Part shown: piece after piece, positions 48,378 through 59,031 of the stretch
How the letters are laid out: each line of letters starts with the position of its first letter
Position numbering within the stretch: the stretch's first letter is position 1
Assembly (NCBI GenBank): GCA_973895155.1
Contig: OZ316895.1
Span: 2,728,001-2,792,000 of the forward strand
Reading direction: 5' to 3'
From: Marsupella aquatica
Lineage: Eukaryota; Marchantiophyta
Length of the DNA: 64,000 nucleotides
Program-made: the position numbers and the translations under genes
Notes under the pieces: model-generated
Seen by the model: only the letters and a program-made list of their open reading frames with translations
What the model was told of the DNA's origin: nothing
The model's database searches: none

Positions 48378-51110
48378 AATTCATCTTTCTGATGTACAAA
48401 CACGGCCCGATTACATTCTCTTTCGTAAGAGTCCTCGAATCGACGGAGGGAATTTAGCAGAAAAGAGGCGCTGCTGTAGGGGTTGATTCACCCAACCACC
48501 AAGACAAATAGAGCAACGGCGAGGAGATCATTGGTGTGGATGTTGTTCATGCTACCTACGGCACTACCGACAGCTTTCTTGATGCTGAGTTGTAGTGTCC
48601 GATATTGAAAATCTCGGAGACATGTACGATAAGTATAGATTTGTAGGCGAGCCGAATTGTGAGTTTGTATTGTTGTGGGGTGGATGTGAAGAGTCAACGA
48701 TGAATCGAAACATTCCAAAGACAGCTCTAAATATAATCTGGTACTTGCGAGCAGTAGAAATTCTCAATGTAGTTGAGGGAAGTCCTTTATATTCTCATGT
48801 GCATACATCACAGGGAGTTCTTTCAGTGTTCCAGAATGGTCCAACTTCTGATTGAGTTAGTCGATTTGCAGGAGCGGTCCTTTTCAAAACAAAATAAAAT
48901 TTGCTTATGGAGAGTTCTCCCCTGTTATCCAGACTTCATTGAGACACCACTCGCATATTTTACTTTATATGGCATGAACGAATCATATGTCCACACTTTG
49001 TATATCGTATGTCCACTCTCTTTATATTCACATATTCAAGAGCATACGCCATGAATTTGGCATGCTTACTTTGTGACATACCTTCAGCCCTCTTATGAGT
49101 GAGATTGTTCTCCGAAGCAAATTCCACATGACTTCGGTACAAAGTGAGCAAAACCGAGTTCTTTTCAGTTTTGTTGTTCATGGAAACACCCTCAAAAACT
49201 CATGTGAGATCTTTGCTCAACCCTAGATTCTGATCAAAGATGACATCTACAAATGTGTAAAAGGCACCTGACCTGTACCCATTGTTTACTTGATGATTCA
49301 GTTTCTAAGTTATCAACGCATTTAGACGGATAATGCATCGAGCGCAACATTATCATTCGCTTTCAGGTTTGACAAGCCCTATAGTCTCCAAAAACATACC
49401 CATACTTCCTGCCACATTACATTTCAAAACACATTTGCATATTCCTCGCTATTGATCCGCCTACGCAATGCAAGTGTTCACACACTCATTTCCCACCCAC
49501 AGAAGTGCACGAGCCGGAGATTGAACTTGAGACTACAGTTCTCCAAGTCACAATCCCTTCCCATTAATCAGCAAGTTCATCCAAGGAGGTAAGCAAACTA
49601 AACTATTTAGAAACAGAGATCACACACCTCGACCAAGAGGGGCTTCATGTATATGACTAGAGAATAATCTATGAACAGAAGTAGCAGCGAGCTCCTTCTC
49701 TCCTCTCTTGAAACATAACAAACCAACCCTTCCCCATATCTCGGTTATGACTGTTCTTCAATGGTTTTGTCACGCGATTCAAATTCTCTATATATTTATC
49801 CATCTTCTGACTCATTTAGCAGAGAGGGCTTGGTTGACGCTGCTGTCTGAAAGCTATCCCTGTACACAACCTAAAATGTGGGTACACTTGGTGTGTTTAA
49901 ATTCATGGGGAATAATGGAGTGATCCACATGAGTCGATTAGTCGATTAGTAGTCATTTGGAGCAAATTTGGGAAAAGCTTGTGTAGCATAAAACTTCCCT
50001 CTGTTTATGAAGTTATGAGAAGCAAATGGACCAACTCTGGAGCAAAGAACAAAGGGTAGACCAAGCACCCAAACATGGTCCCGCATCCATGCTTCTTCAC
50101 AGAATAATTAACTCGAAATTTTACAATCCCAAAAAATGTGTACTCTGTTCCCATCACACAGGCCACAGTAGAGTGCTTGCTGGTGAGCTTTAGTCAGAAA
50201 TCATGATAGTTCAAACCTCAGAGACGTACTGTAATCTATTGAACTCAATTCTCAGCCACAAACCTCACCAAACACTTTTCATAATTATAAGTCACATATA
50301 TCCATCTGACTGCGGAGAATGTCGTCATTCTTCACAGATCCTTTGCCAGAGCGCGTTCGTTCGTTATGTACGTTACTTGTACTGCCACGAACTGCGTCGT
50401 CAATGACCTCACCATCAGGCAAGCAACAACACCAATGTCCTCAACATCAGGCAAAGCAACAGCACCAGTTAGTTATTCCCGGCAACCAGAGTCCTCGACC
50501 AACCGAAAGAAGGGTACAGTACAGAAGTACTCAGCTCCTTCCTCCACTTCGATCGGAAACTGGGAAAGAACAAGACAGTGCTTTGCTCCTTTGTCCATTT
50601 CGCTCGGAAGGTTGGAATGCAGACCATGCCAACTAGAAGTGGAGTGGTGGTAGTGATGGACATTCGTGGAACTCGTGAACTCAGCAGCTTCCGGTGAAGC
50701 CCACCCATCCACTCACAACGCTCATGACACCAACGGAAGGACTATAGCAAGTACGATTCACCTCACCACGTGGGAGTTCCATGTGTGATGCGACAACTTC
50801 TGTCTGTACGATTACTCGTAGAAGAGTGTTTCGTTTGGTGGCTTGTGTAGAACGGGAGGTGCGGAGCAAGTTGAGGAAACCCCGACAATCGGATGTGTAG
50901 TGAGGCCTTTCTTGTACCCTGTCTTCCCTTCAGGACCTAAAGAGATTTCCGGACAGGTTTTTGCTTAGCGTTGTTGCGTCACGTGGTGGGAAGGGCAAAA
51001 GGAGAGGATTGGATTTGATTGTCTTGGGTTGGGCTGTGGGGACAAAGCATGTAGGTGGTGAGGGACAGATGCACATTAAAAGGAACCGGAGAGCTGTGAT
51101 CATAGGATGT
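48378..51110. other. Intergenic DNA
   Basis: The start is the 3' untranslated region of the LEA-like gene. No gene is recognised. On the minus strand near 49490-49590 a GTTCAATCTCC string with an upstream GATTAATGGG-like box resembles tRNA-derived SINE promoter boxes, too weak to call. Frames at 50319-50870 on both strands are mutually overlapping and not supported. Confidence 0.4.
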
Positions 51111-52059
51111 TCAGTGTGCTGCTTTGGATTCCAACCCAGAGAAGGCGTTACTAGTCTGGAGCGAGGTACCAGGAGCGCAATGTCGGAGAAGACCAGGCCT
51201 CGGTGCGAGTGTCCATGTCGTGTCGTCGAAATCTCTGCCACAACACAGCAGAGGATGGGGTTCTCAGACTAACTCCTGTTGAAATTTATCCTCTGTTGGA
51301 TGTTTGCCCCAGAGAATGGTTACCTCACGGGCGACAAGGACATTGTCACAATTCTTCTGTGATGGAGTGGCCACCCGCTTGACCATATAAGTTGTTTTGA
51401 GACTGAATCTGACAAGCCCAGCTGCAAAGTTGTTTCATTGCTAGGAGGGAGCGTTATCATCTGGGCCAGATGCAAAATTGTAATGGAATCATCTTGAGTT
51501 GTGCAATTGCACGGGAATTGTGAATTCACAGCAAAGAAAAACAGGAAATTTGTCTATCCTGCGGCTGCGGTTGTTAGGTAGCACAGGGACACTGCACGGC
51601 TGAAAGGGATCGCCACTGCACATATACCGAGCTGCAAACGCTGAATGGCATTAGGTTCGGAGTTCCGACTGGAGATTGTCTTTACCCTGCTTTTCTGATG
51701 TTCTGGGATTGCCAGTGCGCATTGAGAGGTGTTCCCATCCACGAGACGAGACTTCACCCGAGTCGTTTTCCTTCAACCAATGGACTTGGCTGGAAGACAG
51801 GTTTGTGGTGTTGAGGAAGTTTCGAGAATGAATGCAGGGATCGAAAGTGACTTTTTCGTGATCTAAAATCGAGTCAAGGTTTTCAAATTCGATATTCGCG
51901 CCATCATCAACTTCCTTACAGCTGCATTGGCAGTACAGGCCAGCGAGAGGGCTTGAACTGACACTCGACAAGCTCACGATTCCAATGATAGGGCGGACGG
52001 AATGCTCTGCTTGAAGAAGCTCCCACGAGACGAGTTTTTCATCACAGTCTAGGATACCG
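51111..52059 (-). CDS. Possible exons of an unidentified gene
   Basis: Several consecutive minus-strand segments stay open and have plausible splice signals: 52059 to about 51693 (ILDCDEKLVSWELLQAEHSV ... HWLKENDSGEVSS, donor GGTAAAG), an exon after CATTCAG near 51640 (FAARYMCSGDPFQPC), one after GGCCCAG (TLPPSNETTLQLGLSDSVSK, near 51462 to 51327) and one after GTGGCAG ending in TGA at 51111 (DFDDTTWTLAPRPGLLRHC). Phases of the last two join correctly. I do not recognise the protein, and a start codon and first exon were not found. It would be divergent from the zinc transporter gene. It could also be chance open frames or a decayed gene. Confidence 0.35.
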
Positions 52060-52875
52060 CTGGTGAGTGTCCACGCGTCTCATGTAGACACTTGTCTTTG
52101 CTCCTATACTTTTCTTTCTGTATCAAGTTAGGATTCTCGACGAGCAGTGATGTTGTTTCTGTTGTGACCAAAGAAATGGCATTTACATCTCCTCATCAGC
52201 CTATGCAAACTCACTTCGGTCTTCTATCAGCAGAAGGCATGCCAAAGTTTTTACTTATTTTTGTAGTAGTCCTAAAGCAAATGTACCTCAGAGCGTAGTT
52301 TGTAGGGTTAAGGGGACACATTCTGCACTATGTCCGGATCGCCGTCTCGGACTGATTCTGTATAGGAACTTGCTGTCAAATTTTCGTATTTGCTGGTCTA
52401 TTGCCATACCATTGAGCGTTGCTTTGAAGACGGCACAATGATCAACTGATATTAATTCTATTTGGCATGGAATTGTTTGCCGATTTACGTTCATGTTCTG
52501 ACTACAATAAGTCGACCTAGTATTGAACAAAGTCCAAGACTAAGAGAGGATTCTTACAGCCTTCTCAAGTGGTCAATTAATCCCCATTTCTGCAAATGTC
52601 TCAACGAGGGGTTCTGGAATTCAATTGCTTAACCATCTCATCTTCTGCGCATTCAGAAGTGAAAGGTTTTTATGTATTCAGGACCCGAAGCGTTAGCAGA
52701 AAGTAAAACGAGAAATGCAGATCAAATGTGGTTGGTGTATGATCGAACACTGTCTGTTTCTCATCTCTTTCATGGTGTAGAAATAGAACCTTCCTTGTTC
52801 TCTCGTTTCTCTTGAGCTATGTTGCCCCTATCCTAATGCTTGAGTTCTACGCTTTTAGCTGCCGAGCCTGCAACC

Positions 52876-54384
52876 ATGTGCCCAAGGAATGCAGCCAAAC
52901 AGTACGAGCTGCTCGGGTTGGAGCGAGATGCAAGCGAGACAGCAGATCCCGAGGAGGCACTTCTGGCGGAGAGCAAGGGGGAGGTCAAATGCATGAAAGC
53001 TAACAACTGGGGGCGCATAACCGGATGCAGACTTATGGATGGTGCTGCCCACGAGGAGCGGTCATCGGCCACCACTAAGATCACGAGAGCGCTAGCTATA
53101 TGTCTATTGTTCATGTTGTTGGAAATAGTGGGTGGCTATTTTGCCGGCAGTCTCGCTGTTCTTGCAGATGCGGCGCACTTGCTGTCGGATGTGGCTGGGT
53201 TCGCAATCTCGCTCTTGGCCTTGAGAGCAGCTGGATGGTTGGCTACTCCAAAACAGACATTTGGCTACTTCCGGCTCGAAGTTCTGGGCGCTTTGGTTTC
53301 TGTCCAGATCATCTGGGTGATGACGGGAGTTATTCTTTATGAGGCGTCTCGAAGACTCTATCGTGGGATTCACATCGTAGATGGCCGTCTGATGTTCTGC
53401 GTTGCTTGCGTTGGGCTCGTTCTGAATTTCATTATGATCTTCATTCTGGGCCATACACATGACCACAGTGATGCTTCACACTGGCATGGGCATGGGCACG
53501 GGCTCTGCCAGTCTGGACACGATGAACGTACTCAAAATCATGACTATGAACATTTGGATGATCTAGAAGATGGACATAGTCAGGGGCCGAAATCAGGATG
53601 CTGCAATAACAACCATAAACACAGACATGGGAATCACCTGCATCACAATGGGCATGAGGAGAAGAGTCACACTCACTTCGTAGAGGTGGAATTGAGTCAT
53701 AATAGTGGCACAGCAGGGCATGGAGATTGTGTTGGCGTCCACGGCCATGATGAGGACAACTCCGGGCAAAAGGCGGGTTCAACTGAGAAACGTGTAGCGA
53801 TCTTGAGTGAGGAAGAATATGACCTTGGTGCCGCCTCTGAGACGGTCCATTTGTCAGGGCTGAGTGGAGAGCAGGCATTTGAAGATGAGATTCAAGAAGG
53901 GTTGAAGAACTCAAGAGTCCTCAATATCAACGTGCGGGGAGCTTACCTGCATGCCCTGGGAGATTTGATACAGAATATAGGAGTTCTCATAACAGGAATA
54001 GTGATCTGGCTCAGACCAGAGTGGCAATTCATTGATCTCATCTGCTCTGTCATCTTCTCCTTTGTAGTTCTCATGACTACCATGAGAATGTTGAAAGATA
54101 TTTTGTGGGTATTGATGGAGAGTCCTCCTAGAGACCTGGATGTGGAAATGCTGAACAGCGGCTTGCTACAAATATCTGGAATATCTGGTGTCCTGGACCT
54201 TCATGTGTGGGCTCTTACCCCAGGAACGAACCTTCTGTCCTGCCATGTTGAGATCAATCCAGGAGCTGTAGCCAGAAAGGTTCTTCACGACGCCACTGAG
54301 TATTGTTACAGTCTTCACCAAATTAAACATGTAACAATCCAGATAGAAGAATCAACTTTACATCTTGACCAGAGAACTCTCTAG
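52876..54384 (+). CDS. MTP1: Vacuolar zinc transporter, cation diffusion facilitator
   Basis: An intronless frame encodes 502 aa, typical for plant MTP1-type CDF proteins that move Zn2+ into the vacuole in exchange for protons. The first ATG in the frame is at 52876 (MCPRNAAKQY). A TTTTAG just before it may be the acceptor of a leader intron. Six membrane segments are visible (starting near ALAICLLFMLLEIVGGY, LLSDVAGFAISLLAL, EVLGALVSVQIIWVMTG, MFCVACVGLVLNFIMIF, DLIQNIGVLITGIVIW, DLICSVIFSFVVLMTT). The zinc-site HxxxD motifs are HLLSD (101-105) in segment 2 and HALGD (359-363) in segment 5. A long His-rich cytosolic loop (about 193-292) lies between segments 4 and 5, as expected for zinc-selective members. 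The C-terminal domain has GVLDLHVWALTPG. Confidence 0.94.
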   Translation: MCPRNAAKQYELLGLERDASETADPEEALLAESKGEVKCMKANNWGRITGCRLMDGAAHEERSSATTKITRALAICLLFMLLEIVGGYFAGSLAVLADAAHLLSDVAGFAISLLALRAAGWLATPKQTFGYFRLEVLGALVSVQIIWVMTGVILYEASRRLYRGIHIVDGRLMFCVACVGLVLNFIMIFILGHTHDHSDASHWHGHGHGLCQSGHDERTQNHDYEHLDDLEDGHSQGPKSGCCNNNHKHRHGNHLHHNGHEEKSHTHFVEVELSHNSGTAGHGDCVGVHGHDEDNSGQKAGSTEKRVAILSEEEYDLGAASETVHLSGLSGEQAFEDEIQEGLKNSRVLNINVRGAYLHALGDLIQNIGVLITGIVIWLRPEWQFIDLICSVIFSFVVLMTTMRMLKDILWVLMESPPRDLDVEMLNSGLLQISGISGVLDLHVWALTPGTNLLSCHVEINPGAVARKVLHDATEYCYSLHQIKHVTIQIEESTLHLDQRTL

Positions 54385-56434
54385 GTTGGCCATCTATTTC
54401 AGATTATGAGCCTTCGCATAAGGTTTTCTTCAGGGTTGTAGCTTTTTTAACTGCTCAAGCTTGCCAATTTTTGTACAGATAACTGGCTGTCTTGAGCTGA
54501 TAGGTCCACTTACGGTCGAAATTCAACCTTCGAAATCATTTCGATTTTAAAGTGTAAATCGTGGTGCGAGGATCGAGCGCAGAACCTGGTTGCGAGCTTA
54601 AAGAAGCGGCAGGTCTCTGGATTCCAACGTCTAAGCCTTGGTCTTTGTATTTTCCTTCATTGGAGGCCGAATCCTCGATGGGCCAGAAGTACAACCCATT
54701 GACTCATCACACTTTCAAATGTCAAGCTCCTCCTTATCAACTGACTTCACGAAAGTGAAAGCTGGTGAAAACTGGAGTCGAAAAGTCGATTTCTGTGATT
54801 GGGAGGATTCCAAACGGGAGAAAGTTCCCGTCTATGTTCTCTTTGGCTTTTCAAAATCTACGTAAGTTCTGTTTGGCTTGGCAGTATCTACTTAATCCAA
54901 TCCGCCTGATTCCATAATGTTGAAACATTTACTTGAAAGTGGAAGCTCGGATGGACACAACACAAACTATCGGTGTGATTCTCAAATAGAGACACCAATA
55001 ATACATGGACACAAATGAAATGTTCAAACTTTTTCACATAGCATGTTTTACACTTACGTTAGCATGCATTTGACTCTGAACATACATGTTTACACTTATC
55101 TTAACATTCACTTGACTGGGAGTAGAAGGTTTGGAGTGGATTCTTCTTCTCTTCATCCATTAGGCGCCACTCTCATTCAACTGAAGGGATTAGTTCCCCT
55201 TGGTTACCATGTACATACTTTAAGCTTTTGGGACTATAGTGACTGCATATGGAGTTCGTGTGTCCACCACTCCAGTTCCATTTGGTTCGGTCCCTTCAGG
55301 AACTTGTCTGTTTTGCTTCGTTTGGCCTTGAGGTATTTTGGTGCACTAATTGGGGAAGCCGACACCGAGGTTTTCATCAGCACAAAATCATCTAGGTTTA
55401 GCACCTAGCCATCCCCAGCGGTGTTCGTTTCAAGGTTGGACTTAGATTCTGGAGGTAAAATGTTATTTGGGAGTGGGGTTACAGTCAAAAAGCAGGCCAC
55501 CGTTCCTTCCAATCAGATACGCGTTTTACATTTCTCCTTTCTCAATATTAGGACTATCCCGTCGTCAACGACTGTTCTTTGTCATTTCCTGAGTTGTGGC
55601 CAGGACTTCACTTACCACAGTACCATTTATCCATACCTCTCCGCAGAAGTTTTTTCACACGATTGAGAACCTGTCGCCCCCCTACAACCTGAATTCATTG
55701 ACTTTCAAACAAACTTACGATTCCTAAATAATTAAGCTGCACCTGTATCTTAGTGAGTATATTCAGTAAGTCGAGGGAAACCTATATCTTCCTAGTCTTG
55801 GAAGGAGCATACAAGATATACCTAATTATGTAGAGCTGTCTTTCATGTTTGAGTACATGAATGACAGCCCTTGTAGGAAAAAACAGTCCTGCCATAAAAC
55901 CTTATTCAAGGAAACCTTCTCGCTCATCCAATTTGGAAGTCATAAGTTTAGGGTTTGGGGTTTAGGAATTAGGGTTGAGAGCCTCAAGTCTTTGAAAGTC
56001 ACAATCTGCTGAAAGTCTACAAAAGAGCGTACGAAAACTGCCTCAGACCCTGGAGAAAAGTAGAGAATTCTTCCAGAATAACCTCAATCATAACATCGGA
56101 TACCAGAATCTCTCCAAGCGCAGAACAACGATCCATTATGAACAGGTGTTCTGGTGTAATTTTGAGTACTCCACGCTGAGATAAGAAGACCCTCTCTCTA
56201 CCCTCTCTCTAGAAAGGTTTGGCAATTGCTTTGTCCACAATCCAATCTAGGCTCCTGATCTCAATATCTTCAATTGGGAAAAAACGGGACAAGGCATTTG
56301 CCAGAACTAAAACTGATCCGAATCACAACAGGGGAAGACAATTTCAAGGCAGAACCCAGTGTCCGCCTTGTCAAATGTGTGCACAGGAATCTCCTGTAAA
56401 AACAGTTGGTCCACGCACCATCTCTGCAGAGCAG
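54385..56434. other. Intergenic DNA
   Basis: The first part is the 3' untranslated region of the zinc transporter gene. A RAP-domain-like fragment at 55121-55250 is listed separately. A short telomere-like string (GTTTAGGGTTTGGGGTTTAGG) near 55950 is noted. No intact gene is seen. Confidence 0.5.
55121..55250 (+). pseudogene. RAP-domain-like fragment
   Basis: One plus-strand frame reads RRFGVDSSSLHPLGATL then LVPLGYHVHTLSFWDYSD. Its layout (V-D-x-x-S, then G-x-T-L, L-G-Y-x-V, L-x-F-W-x-Y) resembles the RAP domain of organelle RNA-binding FASTK/OPR-type proteins. Several usual basic residues are missing, and no neighbouring exons were found. Probably a relic exon or chance similarity. Confidence 0.35.
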
Positions 56435-58004
56435 TCAGTGCACAATATCGCCGATGTAGTATTCTTCCAGTCGCTCGTATGCCCATACAGGATGCTGAGG
56501 CCTGCACATTGGTCACGGCACAGTATCAGCACAATGTTAAATACCATGGTGCTGATATACCATTTAAACACTGAAGTGCGAGATAAAGGGAGCCTCTCAA
56601 CGACTAAAATCATAACCCACAAAAAGGCCATTACAAAACCCTGGATATAGGGAGAGCATTGGGTTGGACGACTCAAGATAGAAATAAGACCCACGGGGTA
56701 AAGTCTTGGATTGATAAAATAGCGAAGTCTATGAGATTACTTTTGGAATGAGAGAAACAGACTGGCTCAACTGTTGTATATTCACTACATAATCTAGAAG
56801 GTCGAATGTGAAGGAGACAACTGGACTTAAAATCACTGTTGACGCCAAATGGTACGCTATTTGTGGAATTATCACTATCGCAGAAGTAGAAATCTGGAAA
56901 ATCTGCATTCCCGGTACGGGATTACTCATGAGGCAAAGCTGGCACGCCATGATAGGCAATCCCAACCGACGATAGAAACTAGGATAATGATCATTCTGTC
57001 AGACACAGGGAAGTTCTCTGTCGATTAGTCCCTAGACCATTATCAACTTCCTTGCAATCGAGCCAAAATGTCACGAACGGGCAGTGGAAGCTCCACTGAA
57101 GATGGATTGTTCATGATAGTCACCTCCCGGGAAATGCACCCTAAATCCATGGAAGTTCGGATACCCGACGTATCTTCTAAAAAGACTCGACATCCACAAC
57201 TACATGCCAAGTTCTAGTTGAAATTTATCGGGAGACATTCAAAGACGGAACTTGATGACAAAGATTCTCACCCATAGAAGCCCTTGGTATTCTCCCCTCC
57301 AGCATTGTTTAAAATAGCCGGACCTCCCGGATGGTCGTTAACATAAGACGACACATCATACACCTGCCGGTGAATACAATGTGGTGAATTTAAGTCATCA
57401 GATCTACCCAGACGAGAGAAGAACCAAGATAGCCAAGAAGAGAGAGACTTAAGAGGTAATCCCAAATAAAATCAGAGAACAAAAATTAGAAATAGTGCAT
57501 GCAACTTCACCTTATTTTTCACAATTAGCCAACAGTCCGACTCTGCATTATGCTTTGCCACCTCCTCAACAGTGAGCTTCATGGCCGTCTGCACCATGAA
57601 TAAATACAAGCCATTGTCAAGATGGTTAATATCAGCACGCTATTCTAGCTGTGCGAACCCTGCTCCGTCAACTAACGCTGATCCAGTGCAAGAAACAGAA
57701 AAAGTGAATAGGAGGGGGGGGGGGAGGGAGGGGGCTTCATGTTTTGGGTAATCTGCACCTTGACATCTGCATTTACTGTCTCCGATTTCTTCACTTCTGC
57801 TTTCCGAGCCTCTGCAAATTTAAGCCACCGTAGCATCACAACACTGCTAAATTCGGCCACAAAATCCTAAAGCTCGTCAAAAGGAGGGTGGCAACAAATG
57901 CAAGAACAACAAGACTTACGATAGTAGGCAGGAAACAAGACCACAATCGAAAGCCCCACTGCCAGAAAGATCGCGATCAAAATCGAGAAAAAGATGTTCT
58001 CCAT
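56435..58004 (-). CDS. CB5LP: Cytochrome b5-like protein with N-terminal anchor
   Basis: Five exons (58004-57920, 57811-57759, 57588-57511, 57363-57272, 56501-56435) encode 124 aa. Residues 4-28 form one hydrophobic membrane anchor at the N terminus, unlike ordinary tail-anchored cytochrome b5. After a short Lys/Glu-rich linker the heme domain follows: LTVEEVAKHN, DCWLIVKNKVYDVSSYVNDH, HPGG (83-86) and PQH (104-106). His83 and His106 are the expected axial heme ligands. The layout and length match the plant CB5-like protein (b5 number 5 in Arabidopsis). Such proteins pass electrons to membrane oxidases such as P450s or desaturases; the partner here is unknown. The end is LEEYYIGDIVH. All junctions are phase-checked. 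Confidence 0.92.
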
Positions 58005-58285
58005 CTCCCCCACGTGGACCGCTGCGCATTGGTTTGTACGTCCTTCTCCTGTTTGAGAACGATTCGATCATTCAGAAACCCTGCGGAACTGGATTGGGAA
58101 TAAGTTGCCGGCAACGAGACTCTGAACAAAGAATCGTTGTTGTTCGGCTCCGCCTTATTCTATTCGTTAAGGGCAGACTCCAGAATGCATTGTGGAACAA
58201 ATTACCCCACAAGGTTGGAAAGTGTTTCCAAATTCTGTCTAATCATCAATGTCTAGCTCCGTTTGATTGAGGCTAATCGAGAAGT

Positions 58286-59031
58286 GGCTCCAGTGGGAGC
58301 TTTCAAAGCCAGCTCGTCAGACGTCGTACACTCGCCACCCGCCTTCAGGATGCGGGCTCAAGCAGTCTCAGTAAACCGGAGAGCAGCAACCTGTAAGAAG
58401 GGAGGTCATACAGCCTCGTATCATCCGTCCCAGTACCAACAATCACAGCAGTTTTGTCCTCCTGGACAACATCAGACGATCCAGCGCAGGGGTGAGTCCA
58501 TGTCAACAATGATAACACAGTGAATCGCCGTCAGAAGACAGCATTCTCATCCAACTATAAAGTTTTTGAGGGGCCTTGTTTCATGCTTCGTAAATGACAC
58601 TTGCACCAACATAGAACCCTAAAACCCCGCGACCATTGCAATTCAAGCACTTAGAGTGGTCGACCTTGCCGTTCATGTACCGATCAAGACGGGACAGAGA
58701 TAAAGGAGGCCAGTTGGTCTTGCTAATAAAGTCTTTTCAATACATTCAACAACATTGAAGGGAGCATCCGTTCTTCTGACGAGGAACCTGGAGAGCTACA
58801 CGAACAAAAATTCCGTTCACATCGAAAGCAAAGCTACTTAGGGTTTCTTTTTGTGCAGTCCGAGGCTCAGAAAAATATTTACCGAAATTCACATCGAAGA
58901 CAACGGAGGGCTTGAAGATGGGCCGTTTCATCAGGTATAAAAGTTTGAGTTCATGATGTACCTTCACCAGAAGCTTAAGGCACACATTGTTGCTCTTTGG
59001 TGCTGTACGCTTAGTCTTCTTGTTACGCCCT
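58286..59031 (-). pseudogene. RPL18: Ribosomal protein L18 (eL18) pseudogene
   Basis: Three exon-like blocks match cytosolic ribosomal protein L18 in order. 59031-58962 reads KKTKRTAPKSNNVCLKLLVK. 58795-58665 reads LSRFLVRRTDAPFNVV and, after a frameshift and a stop, SKTNWPPLSLSRL and RYMNGK. 58461 to about 58286 reads EDKTAVIVGTGTDDTRLYDL and, after another frameshift, ALRFTETA-stop-ARILKAGGEC and DELALKAPTG. The blocks keep intron-like gaps with GT/AG-type borders, so the copy came from DNA duplication. The first exon and the C-terminal third (usual GPKNxREAVKHFG part) are absent. It ends about 280 bp before the cytochrome b5-like gene and may overlap its promoter. Confidence 0.88.

Noticed and set aside
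49490-49590. tRNA-like boxes on the minus strand
   Set aside because: A B-box-like GTTCAATC and a poor A box are present, but no cloverleaf can be folded by eye; at most a SINE relic.
50319-50870. Overlapping open frames on both strands
   Set aside because: They overlap each other in several frames, with simple repeats of CATCAGGCAA-like strings. No consistent gene model.
52840-52875. Twelve-codon N-terminal extension of the zinc transporter
   Set aside because: It would start at TTG; the first ATG is at 52876 and a splice-acceptor-like TTTTAG lies between.
55940-55980. Telomere-like GTTTAGGG strings
   Set aside because: Only two or three imperfect units, well inside gene-bearing DNA; plant promoters and introns often contain such strings.
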